DNA from: Catenovulum adriaticum
Lineage (GTDB): Bacteria > Pseudomonadota > Gammaproteobacteria > Enterobacterales > Alteromonadaceae
Direction: 5' to 3'
DNA: 64,000 nt
NCBI RefSeq assembly: GCF_026725475.1
Contig: NZ_CP109965.1
Coordinates: 2,914,001 to 2,978,000 of the forward strand
Shown here: in pieces, positions 8,936 through 17,511 of the stretch
Layout of the letters: each line of letters begins with the position of its first letter
How positions within the stretch are numbered: the first letter of the stretch is position 1
Program-made: the position numbers and the translations under genes
The notes under the pieces: generated by a model
The model's database searches: none
What the model was told of the DNA's origin: nothing
What the model saw: the letters and a program-made list of their open reading frames with translations, nothing else

Positions 8936-9564
8936 AGCTCGGTAAAGTATACTCAATCGTTTTATCGCTCAATTTTGCCCACATGATAAACTTAGGGCGT
9001 GTTGAGCGATAAAAAACCATTAACCATAAGCTTTTTGTGTCATCGATATGAGCTCCTAACGTTAAATACTTATCATTTATACTCTCGTCTTAAATGTTAA
9101 CATTTCATCCTCATTTTTTGTTAATCAACTTTCTTTTCACAACAAAAACAGCCCACTATATGAATTACCCAATTCAAATTTTAAAAAACACATAATAAAA
9201 AACACATAATAAAAAGCTATAAAACAAAAAATAAATATCATTAAAAAATACGATAAAAATATAAATCTTATATAAAAATAGAAAAAATTAAAAATAACCA
9301 TTTAAAAAACAATTGGTTACTATTTTGCATGTGTGGGATGAATATTAAGTAAAAATTAAATTGAATTAAATTGTCTACAAAATACAATAAAATATTAACT
9401 TTACATGTAAAGTGGTGTATATTTAACTTGTGTTTAAAACTTGTGAAACAAATGTACTTTAATTGCAGGTTTAAATAAAAGAAATACAAGGTATTCAAAA
9501 ATTATAAGCCGTATTTTGATTGCCAAAATTTCTAAGTTAATTTTAACAATTGGAGATAGTAACA
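8936..9564. promoter_or_regulatory. AT-rich intergenic region upstream of the TonB receptor
   Basis: No gene was recognised in these 629 bases. A large inverted repeat lies at 8961-9013: TTTATCGCTCAA arms with an inner GCCC/GGGC pair and no T-tract. A perfect 16-bp palindrome, ACTTTACATGTAAAGT, lies at 9398-9413, about 150 bases before the receptor start, and is a good operator candidate. The GGAGATA ribosome binding site is at 9552-9558. Confidence 0.5.
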
Positions 9565-12500
9565 ATGGTTAATCAATTTAAATTGAAACCACTCGCATTT
9601 GCGATGTCATCTGTGCTACTTGCCAGCAGTTTAGCGTATGCTGCTGAAGAAGAAGATGATAGCAAGAAAGAAGCTGATAAAGATGCAACCGAGATCATAG
9701 AAGTAACAGGCTTCCGAGGCAGTGTTTTAAAATCTATGCTGCAAAAGCGCAATTCAGGAAATGTAACCGACTCAATTTTTGCTGAAGATATTGGTAAATC
9801 TACAGACCAAAATATCGCAGATGCATTATCTCGTGTAACGGGTGTTTCTGTTCAATCTCAGGATGGTGAGGGCACGCTTATTTCCGTTAGGGGTGCAAAT
9901 CCAAATATGAACGTCATTTCTTTAAATGGTGTTCAATTAACTAGCCCGGGTGAAAATCAGTCAGTCGATTTAAGTGCTTTCTCATCCGATATATTATCTC
10001 ATATTGATGTTGTTAAAACTCCCAGTGCAGATCATGATGAAGGTTCATTAGGTGCTACTGTTAATTTACATACCGCACGACCTCTATCAATGAATTACAA
10101 AGCACGTCGAATGCAAATTCAAGGTCGCTATAATGACTTTTCTGAAAATAACGATTACAAAATTTCTGGTAGTTTTTCAGACAAATTCTTTGATGACAGA
10201 TTTGGGGTATTAGTTACCGCTTATAAAGAGACGAATTCTATTCGCCGTGATCAAATGACCATTAGCGATTGGGAAGTCGTTAATGTGGCTAGAGGTGTAG
10301 ATACAGACGGTCAACTAGTAACTGACTTTAAAGCCTTTATGCCTGAACAATTACAATACTCGTTATTCCAAAACGAAAGAAACAGACATGGTGGCACAGT
10401 TACATTTGAGCTGGCACCAACAGACGATACAACCATTGCACTTGATTTGACCTATGGTAAAGCAGATAAGGTAGAGACTTTCCATAATATGACGGTTCGC
10501 ACTCGCCCTGACTATGCTAACTTTGTGGCAGGTGTTGAATATGATCAATTAAAAGTGACCGGAACAAGCGATAACCTTGTCCCTGAGTTTTCAGATCCAG
10601 CTGAGTGGATGGTTGTTGACCGAGATACAAGAACCCTAGTGAAAACGGTTAAACGTTTTGCAGATGGTGGTTATGGCCGTAGAAACGGTGGTGATGAATC
10701 TGAAAATAAAGTAGCCAACCTAGAAATAAAGCATTACTTAACTGACAATATCATGCTTGATTTTGGTGCCAACTATTCAAGTACAGAGTTAGTTTTACAC
10801 CAAAAAAATATGGGTATGCTAAATGGTTTTGTCAGTTTAGCCAATTTAGGACAGGCTGGCCCTTATGGCGACCCGGTGAATGGCATCCAGCCTGCGGGGA
10901 TAGATTGTACAACCGGCACCTGTGAAATGGTATTTGGCGACGGTATTGTTTCGCATCAAGATCCAATCAACAAATTTGATTCCTTAGCGTACACAGCGTT
11001 CAACCCTGATGATATTAACGCTCAATCTGTCAATGGTCCTGCATTTGCAATTACCGATCGCACCGTTAAAGATGAAATCAAATCAGCCTATATAGACTTA
11101 GATTGGGATGTTGATCTTTTAGGCGTTATCACTAAAATTGAAGCTGGTATTAAAAGAACTGAAAGAAGCAAATTTGTTGACGATCAAAGAACCACATTTG
11201 AACAAACATCACTTCCTGTTGTTGTTCAGTTATATGATTCATTTGGCAACGTAACAGGCGAAAGAACCCTTAGGGAAGGTAGTTCGATTGGGGATGTACC
11301 AGCAACCAATTTTGCTTCAGACGAATCATTCCCGTACGACAACTTTATGGAAGATTTGGGTGTGCCGATGAGCGCAGCAACGGATGGGTGGCCTTTGGTT
11401 GATGAAGCTAAATTATTGGCCTCATCTATTGGCGATGAAAATGTCCAACAAGATATCCGAAACCTTAATACTCGTTCAGCCGAATTAGAAAACTCGGCGG
11501 CCTATTTAAAACTTAACTTTGAACCAGTAGAAGGGCTTACGGGTGACATAGGTGTTCGGTATATTAAAGCAAAAGTAGACACTTCTGGCTATTCGGGAAT
11601 GAACTTTACCAACGACGGACTTGATCGTGTTTATGACCCATTTTTATTTGCACATTTGAGAGACGCAACTCTACCAACTTGTGCTTATGACTTTAACACG
11701 CCAAATGGCCTAGGTCAGGCGGCTTTAGATAGTCGTTTAGATGGTCTTGGTTGGGATCGAAATGGTACACCAGATGATTATACTGATGATGTAAGGATTC
11801 CAGTCAACGGTGTAGATCCAAATGCACCAGACCAAAGCAACGCTGTATACCCATGTTTTGACAGCTGGACTCTTAAAAGCGAAGCTGAACACTGGCGCAT
11901 GTGGCGCCATGTTGATTCCTCAACAGCTCAGTTTTATCGCTGGGGTGATGATCCTGAAGCGACTGAAGATAGAAGCAGCAGAGAATTCCCAACAACAGGT
12001 AAAAATGAATACGATATGTATTTGCCTAGCTTAAATTTAAACTGGGCGGTAACTGATAATTTCATCACTCGTTTTGCAACTTCGAAAACCATTTCTTATC
12101 CAACAATAGATGATTTGAAACCTGGGTTTATCGGTAACGAAGGTTATTGGGGTAACCCAGGCACAACCAAAGGCAACTGGTTAAGGTTATCTAACCCAGA
12201 GTTAAGTCCACTTGAATCTATAAATTTAGATTTATCATTTGAATGGTATTTTAGTGATACTGGCTTATTATCTGTTGGTTTATTCCATAAGGATATGACT
12301 AACTTTGTGGAAGAAGAAAATGCCGTTGTATATTTAGATGATTTACGCCATGTTGACCTTGAAGGTGGATATGATGCCCAAAACTTAATTAAATCTGAAG
12401 CTGCAATTTTGGCTGATTTAGAAGACCCTGACTTACGTGATGGTGTTGGTTCTCAAGCCTGTATGCCATCTCGTGGCAATATTAATGATTTTGGTAAAGA

Positions 12501-13179
12501 CTGGTGGTATTCAGTAAATGATCCGCTAACAGCTCAAGCAGAAGACTGGTTAAACTACTGCGCATTATTTAATGCCACAGCAAAACGAAATGGTAAAGGC
12601 GGTAATATCAAAGGTGTTGAATTTAATTACAGCCAAACCTATGACTTTTTACCGGGTATTTGGTCAGGGTTAGGTTCTCAAGTTAACTACACTTATCAAG
12701 AGTCTGAAACTGATGTTGAAGATTCAAGTTTATTAGAAGGGTTGAAATTGCCGACCATGCCATTTGCTTGGACACCAAAGCACAGTTATAACGCAACCGT
12801 ATTCTGGGAAAAATTTGGTCATCAAATTCGCTTAGCCTATCGTGGTAAATCAGACGAATTGGTGAATCGAAATTGGAACAACGGTAACTTATGGCAAGAA
12901 GGTCGGGGGACAGTTGATTTTTCTGCAAACTACAAAGTTAATGAAATGTTCACCATTGGCTTTAATGCACTCAATGTTACTGATGAACCGGTTAGACGAT
13001 ACTATACAAGTTTCCTCCATGACTTTGGTGATACTCAAATTGGTGAGAATGGTGAAGTTGAACAAGTGTTCTTTAATGAAGGAAATGCGCTTGAAAATAG
13101 TAATGCTCCCACGTCAAGAACGCAGTCACTTCAAAAAACTGGCAGAACTTACCGTTTGACACTTAATGTGAAATTTTAA
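9565..13179 (+). CDS. TonB-dependent receptor (Caulobacter/Xanthomonas type)
   Basis: 1204 residues from the ATG at 9565, chosen for its GGAGATA site; a TTG at 9550 is unlikely. A signal peptide ends near SSLAYA. A TonB-box-like stretch, EIIEVTGFRGSV, is followed by the plug domain (DQNIADALSRVTGVSVQ, ISVRGANPNMN, LNGVQL, DIVKTPSADHDEGSLGA-like region). A long 22-strand-type barrel ends in TYRLTLNVKF. The pattern matches the TIGR01782 class, often linked to carbohydrate or other large-nutrient uptake. The substrate cannot be told from the sequence. A lipoprotein gene follows after 17 bases, suggesting an operon. Confidence 0.93.
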   Translation: MVNQFKLKPLAFAMSSVLLASSLAYAAEEEDDSKKEADKDATEIIEVTGFRGSVLKSMLQKRNSGNVTDSIFAEDIGKSTDQNIADALSRVTGVSVQSQDGEGTLISVRGANPNMNVISLNGVQLTSPGENQSVDLSAFSSDILSHIDVVKTPSADHDEGSLGATVNLHTARPLSMNYKARRMQIQGRYNDFSENNDYKISGSFSDKFFDDRFGVLVTAYKETNSIRRDQMTISDWEVVNVARGVDTDGQLVTDFKAFMPEQLQYSLFQNERNRHGGTVTFELAPTDDTTIALDLTYGKADKVETFHNMTVRTRPDYANFVAGVEYDQLKVTGTSDNLVPEFSDPAEWMVVDRDTRTLVKTVKRFADGGYGRRNGGDESENKVANLEIKHYLTDNIMLDFGANYSSTELVLHQKNMGMLNGFVSLANLGQAGPYGDPVNGIQPAGIDCTTGTCEMVFGDGIVSHQDPINKFDSLAYTAFNPDDINAQSVNGPAFAITDRTVKDEIKSAYIDLDWDVDLLGVITKIEAGIKRTERSKFVDDQRTTFEQTSLPVVVQLYDSFGNVTGERTLREGSSIGDVPATNFASDESFPYDNFMEDLGVPMSAATDGWPLVDEAKLLASSIGDENVQQDIRNLNTRSAELENSAAYLKLNFEPVEGLTGDIGVRYIKAKVDTSGYSGMNFTNDGLDRVYDPFLFAHLRDATLPTCAYDFNTPNGLGQAALDSRLDGLGWDRNGTPDDYTDDVRIPVNGVDPNAPDQSNAVYPCFDSWTLKSEAEHWRMWRHVDSSTAQFYRWGDDPEATEDRSSREFPTTGKNEYDMYLPSLNLNWAVTDNFITRFATSKTISYPTIDDLKPGFIGNEGYWGNPGTTKGNWLRLSNPELSPLESINLDLSFEWYFSDTGLLSVGLFHKDMTNFVEEENAVVYLDDLRHVDLEGGYDAQNLIKSEAAILADLEDPDLRDGVGSQACMPSRGNINDFGKDWWYSVNDPLTAQAEDWLNYCALFNATAKRNGKGGNIKGVEFNYSQTYDFLPGIWSGLGSQVNYTYQESETDVEDSSLLEGLKLPTMPFAWTPKHSYNATVFWEKFGHQIRLAYRGKSDELVNRNWNNGNLWQEGRGTVDFSANYKVNEMFTIGFNALNVTDEPVRRYYTSFLHDFGDTQIGENGEVEQVFFNEGNALENSNAPTSRTQSLQKTGRTYRLTLNVKF

Positions 13180-13196
13180 TGGCAGGAGTCAAAATT

Positions 13197-15755
13197 ATGA
13201 AATTATATAATAGAAAAGTTACTGCCGTATTAGTTGCGGCAGCTTTATCTGGGTGCAGTAGCGATAATTCTGCAGATTTAACAAATGAAAACGCACCACA
13301 ACTGTTAGAAACAGCTGATATTGCAAACGAATACAGTACATTTCAAGTGGAAACGCCTGATACTTATTTAGCGGGCGCTGTAGCTGACCCTAGACTTCAG
13401 TGGCATTTTACATTTAACGAAGATGATATGTTTGATGACCCTGATGGCGACTTTGAAAAAGTTGACTATTATGATATCGACTTATTGGCTGGGGTGACTG
13501 ATGCAGATGCAATTCAATATTTAGATGTCACTGAGATGGAAATTTTGTGGCGCGGCCCAGACTGTAGTGACGCTTTGGTTACCGCGGTCAACTATGAAGA
13601 TTATTGTACACCTTTCTTGGAAGAAGCTGGTTTTAGTGTTGGAGACAACCTAGAGTGGACAGAAAAACAAGAAGTCCAGGCCATTCAAAATTTAGCGACT
13701 GTATGGGAGCCTTTATATAATGGCTTTGAATTCAGAGATAATGTTTTGCGCGTTACGCCAAGAAACTTTGCACCTATATTAGGGCAAGACGAAAGAGCTG
13801 AATTGGATCTGAGATTTAAAGTCAGTGACGGAGAACATGCAGTGACTCGTTACGTAAAAGCCACTGTAATGGGCTTAAACAATGCACCTCAGTTTCTTGA
13901 ATTGAACGAAGACGGCACCCCTGTCGTAGATGAGACTGGTAACACTGAAGATAAACAGTTAGATATACCAGAACCATCAGAAAAAGACTTACCTGTTACC
14001 ATTAATCTGATTGAAGGTATCTATGACAAGGATATCATGGACAACTATCAGTTCAGCCAAGAAGTAGGAGACCTGTCAGATTTCTATCAGGTTAGAAATG
14101 CTTATGCAGAAGAAGTATTGAGCATTGATAGTTATGAACTAACGATGGGTGCAGGTAGCTCAATCACAATGGCTGACCTACCAGACCAAATTAAAAATAC
14201 AGGTCTGTTTGGTCAAATCAATCAAGTTAGAAACCCATTTACGGGTCAACTTGAAGAAGCCAATATTACGATTGATCCACGGCTGTTAGCAGACCTTTTA
14301 GAGAAGGGTGAGTTTGCAAATTTGACCTATGAAATAGTCATTAAAGATAGTGATGATAATTTAACAACTCGGACCATTGTTGTGCCTATAGAAGGGGCTA
14401 ACTTAACAAACCCTCCTGAACTAAGTGAAGAGGTTATCACTAAAACTTTAGCATCTAACGAAAGTGAAATTCAGGAAATTGATTTGCTCGAAAAAATCAA
14501 AGATTCTGATGGTGATGCACTGACGGTTATTGAATTTTCAGGACCGGAAGGGGTCGGTATTAATCGAACTGACAGCAAGTTACGGTTAGATACCTACCAA
14601 TACCTATACCTTGAACCAGGCGAAACTGAAACTTTAGTTTTTACCTATAAGGTAACTGATGGTCAGTACGAGTCGGAAGAAAGAACACTCAATATTGAAA
14701 TTACCGGTGGAACTAACAATTTAGTGAAAAAAGGTGATTTTGAAAATGGTGTTTTAGATAACGGCTGGGTATGGCAATGGAGCCCAGGTGGTAGTGATAA
14801 TTTAGTTGTTAATCAAGATGCAGCTCACTCTGGCACTTATGGTTTAAGTGTGCTTGAATCTAGCATGTTTATTCGCTTAAGAAACACTGGGATCATTCAA
14901 AATACGATACGAGAAGATGATAATTTTTATATTAGCTTTTCTGGTAAAACTGCCGCTCCTTGGGGTAGACCAAGAATTGTCGTCAACAAAGGTGATACCT
15001 ATGATATTAATGATCCGGTATTTAACTCTGATGATACAAGTTCATTAGGCGTCGCTAATACTTGGGTAGATCGTTATATAGACTTTGATGCCGCTGAAAC
15101 CGAAGATACGGAAGCCTATTTCAAAGGTACAAACGATATCAGCGTTACTATCTTAGCCAATAAAGATGACCGTTTTGATGACTTTGCAATTGTAAAGTAC
15201 AAATTAACAGGACAGCGAAACCTTGTGCCAAATGGTAACTTTAACGAGGATTCATTAGGTGTCGCAGGATGGACAACAACAGGTAGCGCAACGGTTTCAT
15301 TGTCAGAAGATGCAACCTCTCAACCTGGCGTAGACGATACTTATGGGTTACTTGTTGAAGGCGGAGCGAGTGGCGGCAACTTAGTATTTGATTCAAGTGT
15401 GCTTAAACAAGGCGTTAAACAAGGTATGCGATACATTGTTGAGTTTAAATTCAAATCGCCAGAAACGACGACGGCTGAACCACTTGATTGGAGCGTTCTG
15501 GAAGATGGTGGTACCAACTTTGTGAGAAATCGTAAATTCAGCAAAGGATCTGACACTGCTTACGAAACCTATAAAGTGCACTTAGATACCACGTCTGATA
15601 GTGTATTTTCAGATAACACCGTTGTTAAGTCTGTCACCTCAGATGTTGATTTTGACTGGGGTAATGCAAATTACAGTCTAAACTTCAATATCCCTGCCAA
15701 TGCAGTTTATTGGGTCGACGATATAAAAATGTATCCAGTACCAAAAGGATATTAA
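13197..15755 (+). CDS. Large surface lipoprotein with cadherin/Ig-like and carbohydrate-binding-like modules
   Basis: 852 residues from the ATG at 13197, preceded by AGGAG; an upstream overlapping ATG lacks a site. The N-terminus has a lipobox, LSGC, so it is a lipoprotein. Acidic Ig/cadherin-like repeats follow (for example SDGEHAVTRYVKATVMGLNNAP, DSDGDALTVIEFSG, VTDGQYESEERTLNIEI). Two similar jelly-roll modules begin at NLVKKGDFENGV and NLVPNGNFNED, the pattern of CBM4/9-like domains. No catalytic motif was seen. It probably works with the adjoining TonB receptor as a surface binding partner; this is inferred from context. Confidence 0.75.
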   Translation: MKLYNRKVTAVLVAAALSGCSSDNSADLTNENAPQLLETADIANEYSTFQVETPDTYLAGAVADPRLQWHFTFNEDDMFDDPDGDFEKVDYYDIDLLAGVTDADAIQYLDVTEMEILWRGPDCSDALVTAVNYEDYCTPFLEEAGFSVGDNLEWTEKQEVQAIQNLATVWEPLYNGFEFRDNVLRVTPRNFAPILGQDERAELDLRFKVSDGEHAVTRYVKATVMGLNNAPQFLELNEDGTPVVDETGNTEDKQLDIPEPSEKDLPVTINLIEGIYDKDIMDNYQFSQEVGDLSDFYQVRNAYAEEVLSIDSYELTMGAGSSITMADLPDQIKNTGLFGQINQVRNPFTGQLEEANITIDPRLLADLLEKGEFANLTYEIVIKDSDDNLTTRTIVVPIEGANLTNPPELSEEVITKTLASNESEIQEIDLLEKIKDSDGDALTVIEFSGPEGVGINRTDSKLRLDTYQYLYLEPGETETLVFTYKVTDGQYESEERTLNIEITGGTNNLVKKGDFENGVLDNGWVWQWSPGGSDNLVVNQDAAHSGTYGLSVLESSMFIRLRNTGIIQNTIREDDNFYISFSGKTAAPWGRPRIVVNKGDTYDINDPVFNSDDTSSLGVANTWVDRYIDFDAAETEDTEAYFKGTNDISVTILANKDDRFDDFAIVKYKLTGQRNLVPNGNFNEDSLGVAGWTTTGSATVSLSEDATSQPGVDDTYGLLVEGGASGGNLVFDSSVLKQGVKQGMRYIVEFKFKSPETTTAEPLDWSVLEDGGTNFVRNRKFSKGSDTAYETYKVHLDTTSDSVFSDNTVVKSVTSDVDFDWGNANYSLNFNIPANAVYWVDDIKMYPVPKGY

Positions 15756-15776
15756 AACTTGGGTGCTATTTAAAAC

Positions 15777-15806
15777 AAAAAACAGCCGGCTTGCCGGCTG
15801 TTTTTA
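15777..15806 (+). terminator. Intrinsic terminator of the receptor-lipoprotein operon
   Basis: ACAGCCGGC / TT / GCCGGCTGT stem followed by TTTTTATTT. It separates the lipoprotein gene from the halogenase homologue. Confidence 0.88.
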
Positions 15807-15849
15807 TTTGTGTTTGATGCTTTAATTAAGTTCAGGCCAAGCAATCATT

Positions 15850-17313
15850 ATGGGAGCGATAAATTTGAATCAATCTATTGTGATTTTGGGCGGCGGCACA
15901 GCGGGCTGGATGACAGCTATTTTATTTGCGCACCGTTGGCCATCTGCCGATATACATTTAATCGAATCGTCTGATATACCCACTGTTGGTGTAGGTGAAG
16001 GTTCGACCCCCTACCTAAAAAATTTGTTTGATCAGTTAAACATTTCAGAAGATGAATGGATGCCACAATGTAATGCCACCTACAAAAATGGTATAACCTT
16101 TAAAAATTGGTCGACTCAACCTGGATGTGAAAGCTATTTTCACCCTTTTTTAAGTCAATATGATGCCGATATTATACCTGTATTTGAACACCATGCCCGA
16201 CTTAGGTGCCATGGGTACCCTGTGCAAGCTCATCCCGATCATTACTTTTTAACTAAACAACTAACTGATGAGTTTAAAAAAGCATTACCAATTGATGGCA
16301 ATAACTCAGTTGTTACTTTATATGCATATCATTTTGATGCTGCTAAATTGGGCATGTTTTTAAAAAATAAATCGATTGAATTAGGGGTTAAACATAGCTA
16401 CGGCACCATAAAATCCATTCAGCAAAAAAATAATGGTGATATTGCCCAGTTAACAACAAACAGTGGTGAAATATTGACAGGCGATTTATTTGTCGACTGC
16501 TCTGGCTTTAATGCTTTGTTGATTGATAAAACCTTAAAGACGCCTTTTGTTAAATTTGATGAAAATTTATTTAATGACTCTGCGATTGCGATACCTTCAG
16601 CAAAAGTCGAAAACTACAAACCTGAAACAAAATCAACTGCACTGAGCTGTGGATGGGCTTGGCAAATCCCTTTAACAAACCGAGTTGGAAATGGTTATGT
16701 GTATAGTTCAAAATATCAAACAGCAGAGAGTGCTGAAGCTGAGTTGCGTAAATTAATTGGTGTAACTGAACAAGAGCAGCCAGCAAAACATATAAAAATG
16801 CGTGTAGGAAGAGTCGAAAAGCACTGGAATAAAAATTGTCTCGCGGTAGGCTTATCTCAAGGTTTTATTGAACCGCTAGAAGCAACTGCGCTTAACTTTG
16901 TTCAGGATACCATTAATAGTTTTATCCAAGCTTATGAAGAAGGTGAAAAAAATAAACAAGCTTTTAACGATAAAATGAATTATGCGTTTGAGCGGATCCG
17001 AGATTATATTGTTTTGCATTACTGGAGTAATTCTCGTAATGACTCTCAATATTGGCAGGATTGTAAGCAAATCCCTATCTCGCCATCATTGCACAAATTA
17101 TTAGGTGTTTGGTTCAGTGGGGGCAGCTTAAGTGACGAACTTAAAGCCCAACAAATCGACCAATATTACCCGTCGGCCTCGTGGCTTGCTTTACTGGCAG
17201 GCTATGGTGTGTTTCCGCCGTTTGATCCAACTAAAAAAGAAGATTTTAGCCAAGACATCCGTTCAATTATAGCAAGAAGACAGGCGCTATCAGCCCAGTT
17301 TAAAAAGCTATAA
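15850..17313 (+). CDS. Flavin-dependent tryptophan halogenase family protein
   Basis: 487 residues. It has the FAD-binding GGGTAGW (14-20) and GVGEGSTP (47-54), a lysine at 79 within ATYKNGITF (equivalent to the catalytic Lys79 of PrnA), the halogenase WxWxIP motif GWAWQIP (268-274) and FIEPLEAT with Glu341. All key halogenase residues thus appear intact. The real substrate is unknown: homologues beside TonB receptors in marine bacteria are rarely linked to a known product. The ATG at 15850 has a weak ribosome binding site. A TTG at 15865 lies 8 bases after GGAG and may be the real start. Confidence 0.88.
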   Translation: MGAINLNQSIVILGGGTAGWMTAILFAHRWPSADIHLIESSDIPTVGVGEGSTPYLKNLFDQLNISEDEWMPQCNATYKNGITFKNWSTQPGCESYFHPFLSQYDADIIPVFEHHARLRCHGYPVQAHPDHYFLTKQLTDEFKKALPIDGNNSVVTLYAYHFDAAKLGMFLKNKSIELGVKHSYGTIKSIQQKNNGDIAQLTTNSGEILTGDLFVDCSGFNALLIDKTLKTPFVKFDENLFNDSAIAIPSAKVENYKPETKSTALSCGWAWQIPLTNRVGNGYVYSSKYQTAESAEAELRKLIGVTEQEQPAKHIKMRVGRVEKHWNKNCLAVGLSQGFIEPLEATALNFVQDTINSFIQAYEEGEKNKQAFNDKMNYAFERIRDYIVLHYWSNSRNDSQYWQDCKQIPISPSLHKLLGVWFSGGSLSDELKAQQIDQYYPSASWLALLAGYGVFPPFDPTKKEDFSQDIRSIIARRQALSAQFKKL

Positions 17314-17405
17314 GTTAATTTTACGAATTCGGATAGTCTCAACCAATGCACAACGATTTCTATCTTAGTATTCGCGGCACATTGGTTAAAATAAATATGA
17401 CAAGC

Positions 17406-17504
17406 AAAAAAAAGCCGCTCAAAAGAGCGGCTACAAGGGAGATACAACAAAGGTCATACTTAACACACCTTTAAATAGACTCAGCTATTTGAGGTTAGTT
17501 CAAA
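17406..17504 (-). ncRNA. Candidate small RNA unit, copy 1
   Basis: Read on the minus strand: TTGAAC, an 18-bp spacer and TCTATT (promoter-like), then GTGTGTTAA, the 18-nt block UUGUUGUAUCUCCCUUGU, and a terminator with stem AGCCGCUC/GAGCGGCU plus a U-tract (17406-17432). The same elements in the same order recur at 19543-19657. The predicted RNA would be roughly 60 nt. It follows the stop codon of the 638-residue membrane protein gene directly, so it could instead be, or also be, that gene's 3' UTR and terminator. A tiny frame (8 codons) spans the conserved block. Confidence 0.45.
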
Positions 17505-17511
17505 AATAATT

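Noticed and set aside
9002..9012. TTGAGCGATAA shared with the ISAs1-family region near 38165
   Set aside because: An 11-base identity between the inverted repeat and transposase coding sequence, with no extension on either side, is likely chance.
9268..9498. 76-codon minus-strand frame upstream of the TonB receptor
   Set aside because: It lies in extremely AT-rich DNA, its composition (Phe, Ile, Asn, Lys) reflects base content, and it covers the palindromic receptor promoter region.
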